In this document: in pieces, positions 11,525-24,835 of the stretch
Layout: each line of letters begins with the position of its first letter
Position numbering within the stretch: the first letter of the stretch is position 1
Assembly: GCF_000143415.4 (NCBI RefSeq)
Contig: NW_003314319.1
Coordinates: forward strand, 1,197,376-1,261,375
Direction: 5' to 3'
Length of the DNA: 64,000 nt
Origin: Selaginella moellendorffii
Taxonomy: Eukaryota > Streptophyta > Lycopodiopsida > Selaginellales > Selaginellaceae
The notes under the pieces: model-generated
Databases searched by the model: none
What the model was told of the DNA's origin: nothing
The model's input: the letters and a program-made list of their open reading frames with translations, nothing else
Made by a program: the position numbers and the translations under genes

Positions 11525-12172
11525 TCTCGGCCTCGGCCTCGGTCTTGGTCTCGGTTCCGATCTCGGTCTCGGTCTCGGTCCCAGTCTCGGTCCCGGTCTC
11601 GGTCTCAACTTCGGACTCCATCTCGGGTCCATCTCGGACTCCATCTCGGACTCCATTTCGGGTCCATCTCGGACTCCATCTCGGGTCCATCTCGGACTCC
11701 ATCTCGGACTCCATCTCGGACTCCATCTCGGGTCCATCTCGGACTCCATCTCGGGTCCATCTCGGGTCCATCTTGGACTCCATCTCGGGTCCATTTCGGG
11801 TCCATCTCGGACTCCATCTCGGGTCTGTCTCGGACTCAATCTCGGATCCATCTCGGGTCCACCTCGGACTCCACCTCGGGGTCCTTCTCGGACTCCACTT
11901 CGGACTCCACTTCGGACTCCAACTCGGGTCCATCTCGGACACTTCCACGTGTCATGTGTTAGTCCTTTTTGGGTCCCTTTTTGGAGCCTCGCCTATGGCT
12001 CGCTTCGTGCTCATTCCTCAAGCACTTCATTAGGAGTTCCACTCCCGCTCTTGACTTTTCAAGTCGGAGCTTTTGGTCCAAACGTGTTACGCTCGTTTGA
12101 CTCTCGCTTTGGCCACTAGCACGTGGCGCTCTTTCGGCTCCACTTTGGGGCCTATGGATTTTGTGTCTCACA
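10422..12172 (-). repeat. LTR of C (3' LTR on the minus strand)
   Basis: This is a direct repeat of 15589-17313. It contains an array of GGACTC/CTCGGA hexamers at about 11426-11610, then longer CATCTCGGACTC and CATCTCGGGTC variants up to about 11940. All frames stay open across the array, which explains long arginine/threonine, leucine/glycine or serine/aspartate-rich readings that are not genes. Confidence 0.9.
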
Positions 12173-15100
12173 ACTCCACCACCCATAGACGAAGTTCGAT
12201 GTCCTCATCGAACGGTAAACCCTTTCATAAAGTAACACTCGCATGTGTTACCATTTCCATCCTTAGCACCTAGCCAATATTTGTCTATGGTTTGACACCA
12301 AAGGCTCACCATGCCTTGTCCATCCTCTAAGGAGCATAGCCTCTCCAACTTAAAGGTTCACTTGACCACTTGCGGTGGTTCTCTCCTCTTATTGATTTAG
12401 TTCTCACTAAACCTGTTAGAGACACCTTCTCTAACTCGATCCCACTACCCGTTCTCGAGTGGTCTCACTTTCCAGCGCTATAACCCTTGCACTTTGGAAC
12501 TTTTAATTCTGACTTCTCGAAGTCAATTTCTTAGGTGTCTCCAACACCTTGCATTGCACATATTGTGCAACTCCACTTCCTCATCCTAGGAAGTTCTCCA
12601 CTTGAGGGCACCATCATCCTCTGTTCGATTTCATGCCACCTTTGGGCACCGAGTTCCAGTTATCATATTTTGTGCTAGGGCTGTCCACGGCCCTATATTT
12701 TGGCTACTTTGCCGCTCCCTCACTTGGAGCTTTTACTTCGCCAAATTGGAGCAACTTAGGAATCCATCCTTGGAAGTCCACTTCCTTTCCCGCAACCCGT
12801 TAGCATCAAACACATTAGTGTTCCTTGGCTAACTTTGCCATTTGGGATCCCTTCTATTAAATTCCATAGCCCAAACTTGGCCACTAGTCCTTTGCTTCTA
12901 TCCTTGATTGTTGCACCCAGCAACATAGGATCGCTACCTTCATTTTTTAGGTATCCGTTTGGTTCCATAGCAAAGACTCTTCTTTGCCAAGTCCGAAGGA
13001 TGTTCACCCCTAGTATGTCTCTTTAGCATCTTCTGCTATGGGCTTTATCCACGGCCCAACTTCGTGACCCTCCCATGGGTCTCTTATAGAGACTACTTTC
13101 CTTGGACTCACTATGCCATCACACGGACATAGTTTATTTCCTTTAGGTGCTCTTCCCACTTGGTCATCTTAACCAAGCCACACCACCTTAAACAGTTCAA
13201 TTTCAACATTTTGAACCAGGAACTTCATTCCTTAGCCAACCAAGGACCTTGTCCTTATTTGGCCATAAGATCACCTAATGATCTCACCTTGGCACCTTAA
13301 CAGAGTTGAGAAGAGGTACTTGGTTTCCTAGACCTTCAAGTTGTTAACTATAACCCCAGGGGCATCCCCCACACTTGGCGGTGCACCCAAGCCAGCCCTT
13401 ACGGCCAAGGGTTCATAGCAATTGAGATTAGGTGTCCCCATCTCACTCACCACGTCCTTGGTGCCACTTGCACCAAAGCGTTCAAGTTAGATATGCCGAG
13501 CTTTCACACTAAGCAATCTAACCGTGCATCACGACTCCGAGGCATCCCTCGCTTGGCGGTGTGCCCAAACCAGTCTCCCCACTGAGAGTCCATGACCACC
13601 GAAATATGAGTGTCCTCATATTCCAAACCATCACCACGCCCTAGTGAGTTGGGACTCGAACCCAAGTACTAGAGGGTCGGGACTCGAACCCAACCTCCGT
13701 ATATGCATCTACGGACGGCATCACACAAGATGCCTGGCGTGACTCCCCACGCTGGTGCACCAACTCATATTTAAAGCGCGCTACAGATCACAGCTTAGGA
13801 ACCTAGTTCCTCCGCACTGCCAAGTCCTCTCAATTGACAAGCTTGTGATCATGCATGGACTCCTCCATGCTCGACCCCATGGGCCACCCTTTTGAAGTTG
13901 GCTCCTTCAACTAGGGTATTCATTCCCTCTGACTTGCCAATCTCACTTAGCAAGTCATCCGGCCACCGTAACATGGTTCATGCATAAGCGTGAAAGTCCT
14001 TAACCATCGACTTTCGTTCAAAGCCCTCTCTTTGAACACTTGGGAACTACTTCCCTAACCTTGATAGCCTTGCCTCATGGCAAGCTTCAAGACCACGCTT
14101 CTGCTGCGCCACTCTAATTTCGCGCGTTCCATGAACCATTTACACTTGGCCTTTCTAGGTACTAAGCTACCTAGAATCGTCTTTAGGAACCTTGAAGGAA
14201 CTCTGTCCCTTAGCTTGCTAAGGCCTCCCTTTTCGCAAGCTTTATAGTCGCCATATAGTCTAACATGGACAATTCCATATTTTAGACTCTCCATGGCATC
14301 ACGGTTGCTAGCAGCAACATCCTCGAGCACCCTCTTGATCCTCCACTCCCAACTTGCATAACTACCGTTAGATATGCCCTTCGATTTCTATGGTTCAGTT
14401 CCATCCCAATACTACTTGCTTTTTGGCCCCCTATGATTCTTTTGATTATTCTCCTCTAGGCTAGGAGGATAGCTTTGCACATTTTACTATGCCTTAGCAA
14501 GTATTCTTAGGGATGAACCTACCCGATAGCCTAGGGAGTGGTTCCTCAATCTGGGGCATGCTCACCTTATAATCCCACACATCGGGATTAACATTGCTGC
14601 TTATGGGCCTTTACATGCCCATCACTAGCCTTGCCAAAATTCAAGTTTTGGCTCTGTCCAATTCGGGTAGACAGTCTTCCCCTGTCTCCACAACCTTGGA
14701 CATTTGGATAGCACCTACTATCCATCATTTGCTAGGGACTTAGTCCCTTGGGCTTTATCTATTGCCCTTGCGACACGAAACACCACCTCCTGGTGTTCTA
14801 GAGTGTTTGGGTGTCCCAATGATGGCCTCCTGACCATGAGCATTCCCGTTTACGACATTGACTTCCAGCATTTTAGACTTTGCTAATCCAACGACCTGCA
14901 AGGTCTTAACCTTCGAGGTGCCAACTCGCTAGAATACAACTTCTTGTATTCAGGTCCTGCTTACAAGGACCATCTTTGCAAGTGTTACTTCGACACTTGA
15001 TTTGTTCTCTTGGGGCAATCTTTTGCCCCTTAGGACCACTTGTCCATGTGATGAGACTACCAACTCATCCTCTGAGTACACCCCCAACTCCTTGGGTTGT

Positions 15101-15588
15101 TCCAACATTTACTAGAGGTAGCCCTGGCTACCACTTCAAGGACTCATGTCCTCGCCCATGCTTGACCTCTCACGGTCATCCATTCCGGTCTCACCTTCAT
15201 GAGCACCAGCCTCGACTATGTGAGGATAATCTTGTGACTCCTTTATTATTTTGGAGTCTCTATCTTCCCCGTGATCCCGACTATAGTTGTTTACCACAAC
15301 TACCTTAGCCAATTGGATGAGCCAAATGCTCATCCGGATCACATCCTCAACTCAATGAGAAAAGCCTTGCACTGTTCCCAAGATCCCAAAGTCGTTCCAT
15401 TATTGGCCCTTTTCTATCCACCACCTCATCTACAAGTTCACACATGAACTGTAATGGAGAGCCATGTCTTCCCGACTTGCTACTCCTCAAGGATAGGCCC
15501 ACTCCTCGGACCTTCCGATGCCAACACTAGTGGTGATATACTTGAGCACCAATAAAAGTCAGACTAAGGAACAGCTCCGATACCAAGT
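12173..15588 (-). other. Interior of C, non-coding
   Basis: No open frame with recognisable domains was found on either strand. It includes a pair of tRNA T-arm-like motifs at about 13645-13690 (minus strand, GGGTTCGAGTCCC). The interior aligns with pieces of C' (21981-24177 and 34271-36242) in opposite orientation, and with 548-1386. Confidence 0.75.
15574..15585 (-). promoter_or_regulatory. Primer binding site of C, initiator-Met type
   Basis: On the minus strand the LTR end CGCTTACA is followed by ACT and then TGGTATCGGAGC. Plant retrotransposons primed by initiator tRNA-Met use TGGTATCAGAGC, so only one base differs. The same site occurs in C' at 21984-21995. It defines the element's orientation. 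Confidence 0.8.
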
Positions 15589-17313
15589 TGTAAGCGACTA
15601 ATTTTTCCATTTTACTTTAGTCACTTAACCGCACCTCCGACCCCTTGGAGGAGTCTCATTCACAACCTCCATAAGTCCCAGTTAGGACTTGGGGTATGCT
15701 AGCCCCAAGAATGGCATCTCTGCCACTCAACCTTTGCACTTGGTCCAAGTGCTCCACGTGTCTGATCCCATGACCGACACCCCAAGGTACCACCGACATA
15801 TCGGCCCATTACGCTAAGGCCATGTCCATTCACCTTGGTCACATTGGTGGTCCAACACCACCTGCATTCCAAACCCGTCTCTCAAAGACTGGGTCATCCG
15901 TCCATGAGGGATCATCCTAGATCCACTCCTTAACGTCCTTAGGATGCCTACAGACATGGGGAATAGCCTTCCCCAATATCTCTGTTCCGGTCCCCACCAA
16001 GTCCCTTTTTGTCCTTGGTTGTGTTCGCCAATACTGCCACTGGATCAAGGCCCACCGGCCCGACCACTAAGTCCCACTATCCTCTAGGACTTCCTCACTG
16101 TGTGACTATGTCCTTGGTCACCCCACCAGAGGGCTACCCCTCTTCCTTTCCACAGTCTGGGACTTTGGGACACCATTTTGGAACACCGTGGCCCTACGCG
16201 GGCCTCATGGGTACTCTCCTCGCCTTCCGCCTTTAGGTGCTCTAGCCATGGGCTTAGAGCGAGGTTCCATTGAGCCACGACAGGTATCCAAGTAGGTAGT
16301 GCCACCCACACTTGGACTGGGAGCATCGGCCAGTCGATCTCCCGGGGGAACTAGAGCCGGCTCTTGAACACTTCACCAAGCTACCCCGCTTGTCGGCTTG
16401 TGTTCACTCTAGTCTTGGACTTCCCAGTGGGCAGCTCATCACCCAACACTGGGTCCGGCCTTCCTGGGCTAAACTGGCCTTTCCTGGCCAAACTGGCTCC
16501 ACTGCAGTCCTCCCCCTTACTATACTTTTGGAGCTCACCAAACCCCCCAGGGTCTAGGAGACGAACGCTTTGGGCTTTCACCCTCTCAGACTCGAACTCG
16601 GACTCGGACTCGGACTCGGACTCGGACTCGGACTCGGACTCGGACTCGGGCTCGGGCTCGGTCTCGGCCTCGGTCTTGGTCTCGGTTCCGATCTCGGTCT
16701 CGGTCTCGGTCCCGGTCTTGGTCCCGGTCTCGGTATCAACTTCGGAATCCATCTCGGGTCCATCTCGGACTCCAACTCGGGTCCATCTCGGACTCCATCT
16801 CAGGTCCATCTTGGGTCCATCTCGGACTCCATCTCGGGTCAATCTCGGGTCCATCTCGGACTCCATCTCGAACTCCATCTCGGGTCCATCTCGGGTCCAT
16901 CTTGGACTCCATCTTGGGTCCATTTCGGGTCCATCTCGGACTCCATCTCGGGTCCGTCTCGGACTCAATCTCGGATCCATCTCGGGTCCACCTTGGACTC
17001 CACCTCGGACTCCATCTCGGGGTCCTTCTCGGACTCCACTTCAGACTCCACTTCGGACTCCAACTCGAGTCCATCTCGGACACTTCCACGTGTCATGTGT
17101 TAATCCTTTTTGGGTCCCTTTTTGGAGCCTCGCCTATGGCTCGCTTCGTGCTCATTCCTCAAGCACTTCATTAGGAGTTCCACTCCCGCTCTTGATTTTT
17201 CAAGTCAGAGCTTTTGGTCCAAACGTGTTACGCTCATTTGACTCTCGCTTTGGCCACTAGCACGTGGCGCCCTTTCGGCTCCAGTTTGGGGCCTAGGGAT
17301 TTTGTGTCTCACA
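15589..17313 (-). repeat. LTR of C (5' LTR on the minus strand)
   Basis: This matches 10422-12172 with a shorter hexamer array (about 16591-16650). The terminus TCTCACA at 17313 is followed by the target duplication AAGGG. Confidence 0.9.
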
Positions 17314-19958
17314 AAGGGCAAGGACGTGGTCGTGGCCATGACGTTTGCTGTTGGGCATGTGATGAAGTTGGGCATACCTATTGCCATTGTTGGCATTTTT
17401 CGGATTGGCAACCTTCATTTCCTGGGTGGAGACCTTGGCATCAACATCCTCCTGTTGGTGTTGTTGTAGTGGAAGGTCTAGACACTGCAATACATCTGGG
17501 AAACGAAAAGTTGTGCGAGTAATGGAGGGACCTTGTGCGAATATTTTAGTGACCCCTTCATCTTTCTTTCGGGAGTATCATTAAGAGGTTCACTCAGCAT
17601 CGGTTCATCCAGTGTTTATTTTCCAAACTCGTTTTTATAATAAAAGGTCTCCTTTAATTCTCTCTATATTGGTTGATACAGATTCGAGTTTATCTTCTAT
17701 TGCTCAACCTATTGCCACAAGTTGGCGTTTACACTTGCGTCGTGCGGCATAACCAGTTTTCATTCTTTATGGCAACGGCCGTACATATGCATGTGCACGG
17801 GATGAGGCGGACCTGGTTGTGCGTGTTTGTGAGCTTGAGTTGCAATCCTTGTAGGTGGTGCTGAGTCAAGCTTTTGACCTCATCCTTGGTATGAATTGGT
17901 TGCAGCGCAATCATGCCAAATGTGACTTTGAGGCTTCTCCCCCTTGTTTCATACTTCCTTATGTTTCATCCATTCCTCTCACTTTTGTACCTCTTCGTCC
18001 CTTTATTTCTCCTTCTGCTTCCATTACTTTTGTTTCCCCATTATTTCCTCCTATATTTCCATCTTGTTCTTCTCTTCCCTTTTCCAGTCCCTTCAACAAT
18101 CTTTGTGTTGCAGAGGTTGACCAGCTCATAAAGGAGTATTTTAATCTCTTTGACTTTGACACATCGTCTAGGGCCAAGATTGCCACATGTCATCCGATTC
18201 CAAATGGGGATGCTCGTTTAATCAAGGTTCCTATTCGTTGTCGGTCACCAAAGAGATCAAGATTTTACGCGCAAATGTTAAGGAAATGTTAGAGAAGTGT
18301 GTTATTCGGAAGTCGCAATGTCTTTGGGTATGTGAACCTTATCTTGTGACAAAGCCTGATGGGAGTATTCGTTTATGCATCGACTATCATTCGTTAAACA
18401 AAGTAACGATCCCAGATGTGTACCCTTTTCTTCACACTACTGATCTCTTGGATTGTCTAAAGCGAAGTCATTAGTTCACCAAGCTAGATCTTGCTTTTGG
18501 GTATTGGCAAGTACCAATGGCCGAAGAAGATATTCCTTAGACTGCTTTTTGTATACCATTTGGATTGTATGAGTTCTTGGTGATGCCATTTGGTTTGAAC
18601 AATGCTCCAACAACTTTCCAACCGATGATGGACGAGGTCCTTTGCGATATGCTGGAGGTGACTGCTAACTTCATTGATGATGTCTTGATCCACTCGGAGG
18701 GGACATGGGAGGAGCATGTTCGTGATGTTCGTAAAGTGTTGGATTGGCTACGGGACGTTGGTTTAAAGCTGAAGTGGTCAAAGTGCGTGTTTGGTTCCAA
18801 GGACACAACTTATCTTGGGTACTATATTTCTTATGAGGGTTTGCAAATTGATCTTAACAAACTTGTGGCTATTCTAAAGTTCCCTACTCTAAAGTGTGTA
18901 AATGATGTGTAGTGCTTCTTGGGCAAGGTGCAGTATCTCAGTCGCTTTGTGGATCATCTTTTTGATCGCACTGCACCATTGCAAGCGTTGTTGGAGTCAT
19001 CAACATCATCTTTCATCTGGATTGTCAGCAGGCATTCATGGATCTCAAAGAGCTATTGACGACTCCTCCAGTTTTGGCATATCCTGACTATACTCGACCT
19101 TTTATTTTGCACGTGGATGCTTTTGACATTGGTGTTAGAGGAGTGTTGATGCAAGAAAGCTTGAGTGTGCCTTGTCAGTGCCATCCCATTGTGTATATAA
19201 GCCATACATTATAACCAGCGGAGATGAACTACTCCACGATAGAGAAGGAGTGTTTAGCAACACTCTGGGGTTTTGAGAAACTTCAGGCATATCTACATGG
19301 TTCTCGGACGTTACTTGAAGGTGACCATACTGCCGTCACTTCATTAGTGAAACGGAAGAACTTCGTTAGTTGTACTGCTAGGTGGGTATATGGGACATCA
19401 TCGTGTAACTGAGAAGCTGCGCAGGTTTTCTATTGGCCGAAGATGCGGCGTGATATTATCTAGTATGTGCATAGTTGCATTTGGTGCCAAACTCGTAATA
19501 TTCCCCCTCGTGTCGTGGAAAGACGGTTGGAGTCAATTACAATTTCCCATCCATTTGAGTTGGTGGAATTTGATCTTATGGGACCTTTTCCACGGTCGGT
19601 TGCTCGCAATGAGTATGTTATTATTGTTTTTGACTACTCGACTCGTTGGGTGGAAGTTGGTGCTCTTGCTAGCACCTTTGCAACTGTTGTTGGATACTTC
19701 CTCCTCAATCAAGTGGTGTTCCAACATTCTTGTCTAAAGCAGATTCTTTCGGATAATGGTTGCACATTTATAGCTGAGGCATTTCATGTTCTGACATCTC
19801 AGTTGGGGATATGTCACACTTTCACGAGTGCTTATCATCCATAATCAGACGGTTTAGAGGAACGGCTTGTTCGGACATTCAAAAGGATGATTGCAAAGTA
19901 TATAAACTTTTAGCATTTGGATTGGGATGGTTATTTGCCATCTCTTCGGTATACATAT
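17314..19958 (+). pseudogene. pol: B1 gag end, protease, RT, RNase H and integrase core, decayed
   Basis: Readings in order are: CCHC knuckle CWACDEVGHTYCHC; protease with LVDTDSSLSS (DTD instead of DTG) and LILGMNWL; RT with VTKPDGSIRLCIDY, MPFGLNNAPTTFQ and FIDDVLIHS as the catalytic motif; RNase H with YSTIEKECLATLWGFEK; and an integrase core with FDLMGPFPRS, LSDNGCTF and SAYHP followed by a stop. Frames change several times and stops occur (for example 18473, 18537, 18910, 19213 and 19842), so it cannot make an active Pol. It is interrupted at 19958 by C', and the integrase C terminus lies beyond 37850. Confidence 0.8.
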
Positions 19959-20881
19959 TGTGAGACACAAAATCCCTAGGCCCCAAAGTGGAGCTGGAAG
20001 GGTGCCATGTGGTAGTGGCCGAAGCGAGAGCCAAACGAGCGTAACACGTTTGGACCAAAAGCTCCGACTTGAAAAGTCAAGAGCGGGAGTGGAACTTCCA
20101 ACGAAGTGCTCGAGGAATGAGCACGAAGCGAGCAAAAAGCGAGGCTCCAAAAAGGGACCCATAAAGGACCAACACATGACACGTGGAATTGTCCGAGATG
20201 GACTCGAGTTGGAGGCCGAGATGGAGTCCGAGATGGAGTCCGAGATGGAGTCCAAGATGGAGTCCGAGAAGGAGTCCGAGGTGGACCCGAGATGGACCCA
20301 AAATGGAGTCCGAGATGGACCCGAGATGGAGTCCGAGATGGAGTCCGAGACCGGGACCGAGACCGGGACCGAGATCGAGATCAGGACCGAGGCCGAGACC
20401 GAGACCGAGGCCGAGTCTGAGTCCGAGTCTGAGTCCGAGTCCGAGTCCAAGTTCAAGTCTAAGAGGGTGAAAGCCCAAAGTGTTCGTCTCCCAGACCCTA
20501 GGGGATTTGGTGAGCTCCAAAAGTATAATAACGGGGAGGACTGCAGTGGAGCCAGTTGGGCTAGGAAAGGCCAATTTGTAACAACGTAACACGTTTGGAC
20601 CAAAAGCTCCGACTTGAAAAGTCAAGAGCGGGAGTGGAACTCCCAACGAAGTGCTCAAGGAATGAGCACGAAGCGAGCCATAGGCGAGGCTCCAAAAAGG
20701 GATCCAAAAAGGACCAACACATGACACGTGGAGGAGTCCGAGATGGACCCGAGATGGAGTCCGAGATGGACCCGAGATGGAGTCCGAGATGGACCCGAGA
20801 TGGAGTCCGAGATAGAGTCCGAGATGGAGTCCGAGATGGACCCAAGATGGAGTCCGAAGTCCAGACCGAGACCGAGACCGG

Positions 20882-20925
<44 letters not shown>

Positions 20926-21980
20926 TCGGGACTGAGACCGAGTCCGAGTCCGAGTCCGAGTCCGAGTCCGAGTTCGAGTCTGAGAGGGTGAAAGCCCAAA
21001 GCGTTCGTCTCCCAGACCCTGGGGGGTTTGGTGAGCTTCAAAAGCATAGTAAGGGGGAGGACTGCAGTGGAGCTAGTTTGGCCAGGAAAGGCCAGTTTAG
21101 CCCAGGAAGGCCGGACCCAGTGTTGGGTGATGAGCTGCCCACTGGGAAGTCCAAGACTAGAGTGAACACAAGCCGACAAGCAGGGTAGCTTGGTGAAGTG
21201 TTCAAGAGCCGGCTCTAGTTCCCCCGGGAGATCGACTGGCCGATGCTCCCAGTCCAAGTGTGGGTGGCACTACCTACTTGGATACCTGTCGTGGCTCAAT
21301 GGAACCTCGCTCTAAGCCCATGGCTAGAGCACCTAAAGGCGGAAGGCGAGGAGAGTACCCATGAGGCCCGCGTAGGGCCACGGTGTTCCAAAATGGTGTC
21401 CCAAAGTCCCAGACTGTGGAAAGGAAGAGGGGTAGCCCTCTGGTGGGGTGACCAAGGACATAGTCACACAGTGAGGAAGTCCTAGAGGATAGTGGGACTT
21501 AGTGGTCGGGCCGGTGGGCCTTGATCCAGTGGCAGTATTGGCGAACACAACCAAGGACAAAAAGGGACTTGGTGGGGACCGGAACAGAGATATTGGGGAA
21601 GGCTATTCCCCATGTCTGTAGGCATCCTAAGGACGTTAAGGAGTGGATCTAGGATGATCCCTCATGGACGGATGACCCAGTCTTTGAGAGACGGGATGGG
21701 AATGCAGGTGGTGTTGGACCATTGGTGTGACCAAGGTGAATAGGTATGGCCTTAGCGTAACGGGCCGATATGTCGGTGGTACCTTGGGGTGTCAATCATG
21801 GGATCGGACACGTGGAGCATTTAGACCAAGTGCAAAGGTTGAGTGGCATGGATACCATTCTCGGGGCTAGCAAGCCCCAAGTCCTAATTGGGACTTATGG
21901 ATGTTGTGAATGAGACTCCTCCAAGTGGTCGGAGGTGTGGTTAAGTGACTAAAGTAAAATGGAAAAATTAGTCGCTTACA
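19959..21980 (+). repeat. 5' LTR of C', with internal duplication
   Basis: It starts TGTGAGACAC and ends CGCTTACA. It is 2022 bp long against 1607 bp for the 3' LTR because at about 20583 it jumps back and repeats the block starting GTAACACGTTTGGACC (first copy near 20041) together with a second hexamer-rich section. New LTR pairs are identical at insertion, so this arose afterwards or during faulty reverse transcription. Confidence 0.8.
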
Positions 21981-21983
21981 ACT

Positions 21984-21995
21984 TGGTATCGGAGC
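21984..21995 (+). promoter_or_regulatory. Primer binding site of C', initiator-Met type
   Basis: TGGTATCGGAGC lies three bases after the 5' LTR end, identical to the site of element C and one base off the plant initiator tRNA-Met primer site. Confidence 0.8.
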
Positions 21996-24177
21996 TGTTC
22001 CTTAGTCCGACTTTTATTGGTGCTCAAGTATATCACCACTAGTGTTGGCATTGGAAGGTCCGAGGAGTGGGCCTATCCTTGAGGAGTAGCAAGTCGGGAA
22101 GACATGGCTCTCCATTACAGTTCATGTGTGAACATATAGACGAGATGGTGGATAGAAAAGGGCCAATAATGGAACGACTTTGGGATCTTGGGAACAGTGC
22201 AAGGTTTTCCTCATTGAGTTGAGGATGTGATCTGGATGAGCATTTGGCTCAGCCAATTGGCTAAGGTAGTTGTGGTAAACAACTATAGTTGGGATCACGG
22301 GGAAGATAGAGACTCCAAAACAATAAAGGAGTCACAAGATTATCCTCACATAGTTGAGGCTAGTGCTCATGAAAGTGAGATCAGAATGGATGACCGTGAG
22401 AGGTCAAGCATGGGCGAGGACACGAGTCCTTGAAGTGGTAGCCAAGGCTACCTCTAGTAAATGCTGGAACAACCCAAGGAGTTGGGGGGTGTATTTAGAG
22501 ATGAGTTGGTATTCTCATCACATGGACAAGTAGTCCTAAGGGGCAAAGATTGGCCCCAGAAAACAAAATCAAGTGTCAGAGTAACACTTGTGCGAATAGT
22601 CCTTGTGAGTAGGACGTGAATGCAAGAAGTGTATTCCAGTGAGCTAGTGCCTCACAAGTAGGACCTTACGGGTCTGTGAATTAACCAAGTCCAAAACTGC
22701 TGGATGACTCAAGTAGAGTCAAGGGATGGTCCTAAAAAAACTGATGGAAGCATTTGGACTGAGGTGTGTTGTACTCCACAAAGGATGGGGGGGGATCATA
22801 GGATCCAATGATGAGAACAGAGGGTATCTCATCGATGGCAAAATGTGCCATGCTAAAGTTATGGGAAAGGTGTTCCCAGAAGAAAACAACTTTGACACAA
22901 AGTTGTGTGTGACCTCTATGGTGCAATGCTAACGAATGGTTGGCATGAGAAAGAGTGGTGTTGGTCTTGGCAAAGACTTAGACACAAAGGGGAAGTGTCA
23001 TAGAGGTAGGCTCGTGGAGCCGATGGTGTGGAGACACCAAATGTGCCAAGGTGTGATACCTTGAGGCTATGTTGGTGGGTTCATGAGAACCCCTTGCCAA
23101 AGGAATCCCAATGGAAATAGGAATGGCATAGCCTAAGCTGTAGAGCATGTAGTTGGAGTGTGGTGACCCAGATAATGATGGAGGTGTGAAAGCACCAAAC
23201 AATGAATTGTAGGACTTGACAACTATGAGGCAACTAAGCAAGAGGTGCAAGATAATTGGTTAAATGGGTAGAAGGTAGCTACCCAAGACTTTTTAATGGC
23301 ATAAGGAAGTTAGATATACCCTTACGGGGGATAAATTGCTTATGTTGCGATATAGTAAGTCAATGTCATAAATGGGAATGCTCATTGTCAGGAGGCCATC
23401 ATTGGGACACCCAAACACTCTAGAACACCAGGAGGTGGTGTTTCGTGTCGCAAGGGCAATAGATAAAGCCCAAGGGACTAAGTCCCTAGTGAATGATGGA
23501 TAATAGATGCTATCCAAATGTCCAAGGTTGTGGAGACAGAAGAAGACTGTCTACCCGAATTGGACAAAGCCAAAAAAGGAATTTTGGCAAGGCTAGTGAT
23601 GGGTATGTAAATGCCCATAAGCAACAATGTAATCCCAGTGTGTAGGATTATAAGGTGAGCATACCCGGATTGAGGAACCACTCCTTGGGCTATTGGGTAG
23701 GTTCATCCCTAAGAATACTTGCTAAGGCATGATAGAAAGTGCAAAGCTATCCTCCTAGTCTGGAGGAGAATGACCAAAGGAAAGGTGTGAAGCCAAAAGC
23801 AAGAAGTAAGGGGATGGAACCGAACCATAGGAATCGAAGGGCATAACCAAGGTTGGTTATGCCAGCTGGGAGTGGAGAATCAAGTGGGGGCTCGAGGGTG
23901 TTGCCGCTAGCAACCGTGATGCCATGGAGAGTCTAAAATATGGAATTGTCCATGTTAGACTATATGGTAATTGGAAAGTTTGCAAAAAGGGGGGCCTTAG
24001 CAAACTAAGGGACAGAGTTCCTTCAAGGTTCCCAAAGAGGATTCTAGGTAGCTTAGTACCTAGAGAGGCCAAGCGTAAATGGTTCAAGGAACGCGCGAAA
24101 TTAGAGTGGCGCAGTAGAAGCGTGGTCTTGAAGCTTGCCATGAGGCGAAGCTATCAAGGTTGGGGAAGTAGTTCCAT
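21996..24177 (+). other. Interior of C', left part, non-coding
   Basis: It matches 14040-15573 of C in inverted orientation, with extra sequence around 22640-23300. No domain was recognised. It is cut at 24177 by D1 and resumes at 34271. Confidence 0.7.
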
Positions 24178-24199
24178 GCTCTATTTCGTTAAAGTGGGA
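24178..24199 (+). repeat. Left terminal inverted repeat of D1
   Basis: It begins GCTCTATTTCGTTAAAGTGG and is an exact inverted match to 34249-34270. The same sequence starts D2 at 61552. Confidence 0.9.
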
Positions 24200-24835
24200 T
24201 TTATTCAGTAAAATGGGACTAGGTACAAATTTTCAAGTATTTGAAAATGACGTGAAATTATATGTTTCTTGTGCAGGGGCTAGACATATCTGGGGCATGG
24301 TGACTAGCGCGGTGACTTTATGTCCAGACTAAGTCCATCTGGTTGTATAATAAATCTCATTGTCAAGGTGAACAAGCCGAATCTGAAGCTAAAGAAGAGC
24401 AATGGCATGCGCGCACACACTATTTGTTTGTTCATTGAGCATGTGGTGAGCTTTCCAAGATGAACGTCATTCCTATTAGCCAAACATATAACTTAATGGT
24501 GAGAACATTTAGATATTATTCAATGTTATCTTTTTCTAACGAATCTAATTGTGAAGGTATAGCAAGAGGCATTGCTAGTCTGGAGAAGTCATTTAACTCA
24601 TTTGACCCTTAGTGTATTTTCATGAAACTAAATAACATTCATATTATTAAGGAATTTCTCTAGTACCTTTTTTTTACGACATAGAGGCTTGCATTTCTTT
24701 CAAAGGTGATTTAGTAAAAGGCCTGAGGGCACATGCCATTCTATTTCTCAGATCGGTATTAAGATATACTAGTGCAAAGGGAAAAAGGTATTTGGTGATC
24801 AAGTAAATGGCATGAGGGCACACGCCATTATAAGC

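Larger units (their letters stand above)
10422..17313 (-). mobile_element. Family C element C, complete, non-autonomous LTR element
   Basis: Two LTRs of 1751 and 1725 bp flank a 3.4-kb interior. The flanks carry the 5-bp target duplication AAGGG (10417-10421 and 17314-17318), and the B2 counterpart has the unfilled site. On the minus strand the LTR starts TGTGAGACAC and ends CGCTTACA. A primer site follows the 5' LTR, and a purine-rich tract precedes the other LTR. The interior contains no gag, protease, RT or integrase motif in any frame. Size and structure fit a LARD-like non-autonomous retrotransposon that must use proteins from another element. Confidence 0.9.

Noticed and set aside
11145-12119. 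Long open readings rich in leucine/glycine, serine/aspartate or arginine/threonine over the LTR arrays (also 1378-2283, 16364-17260, 20077-20845, 36180-37126)
   Set aside because: They are open in several frames and on both strands at once because the hexamer repeat contains no stop codon. They span LTR sequence and have no conserved domain.
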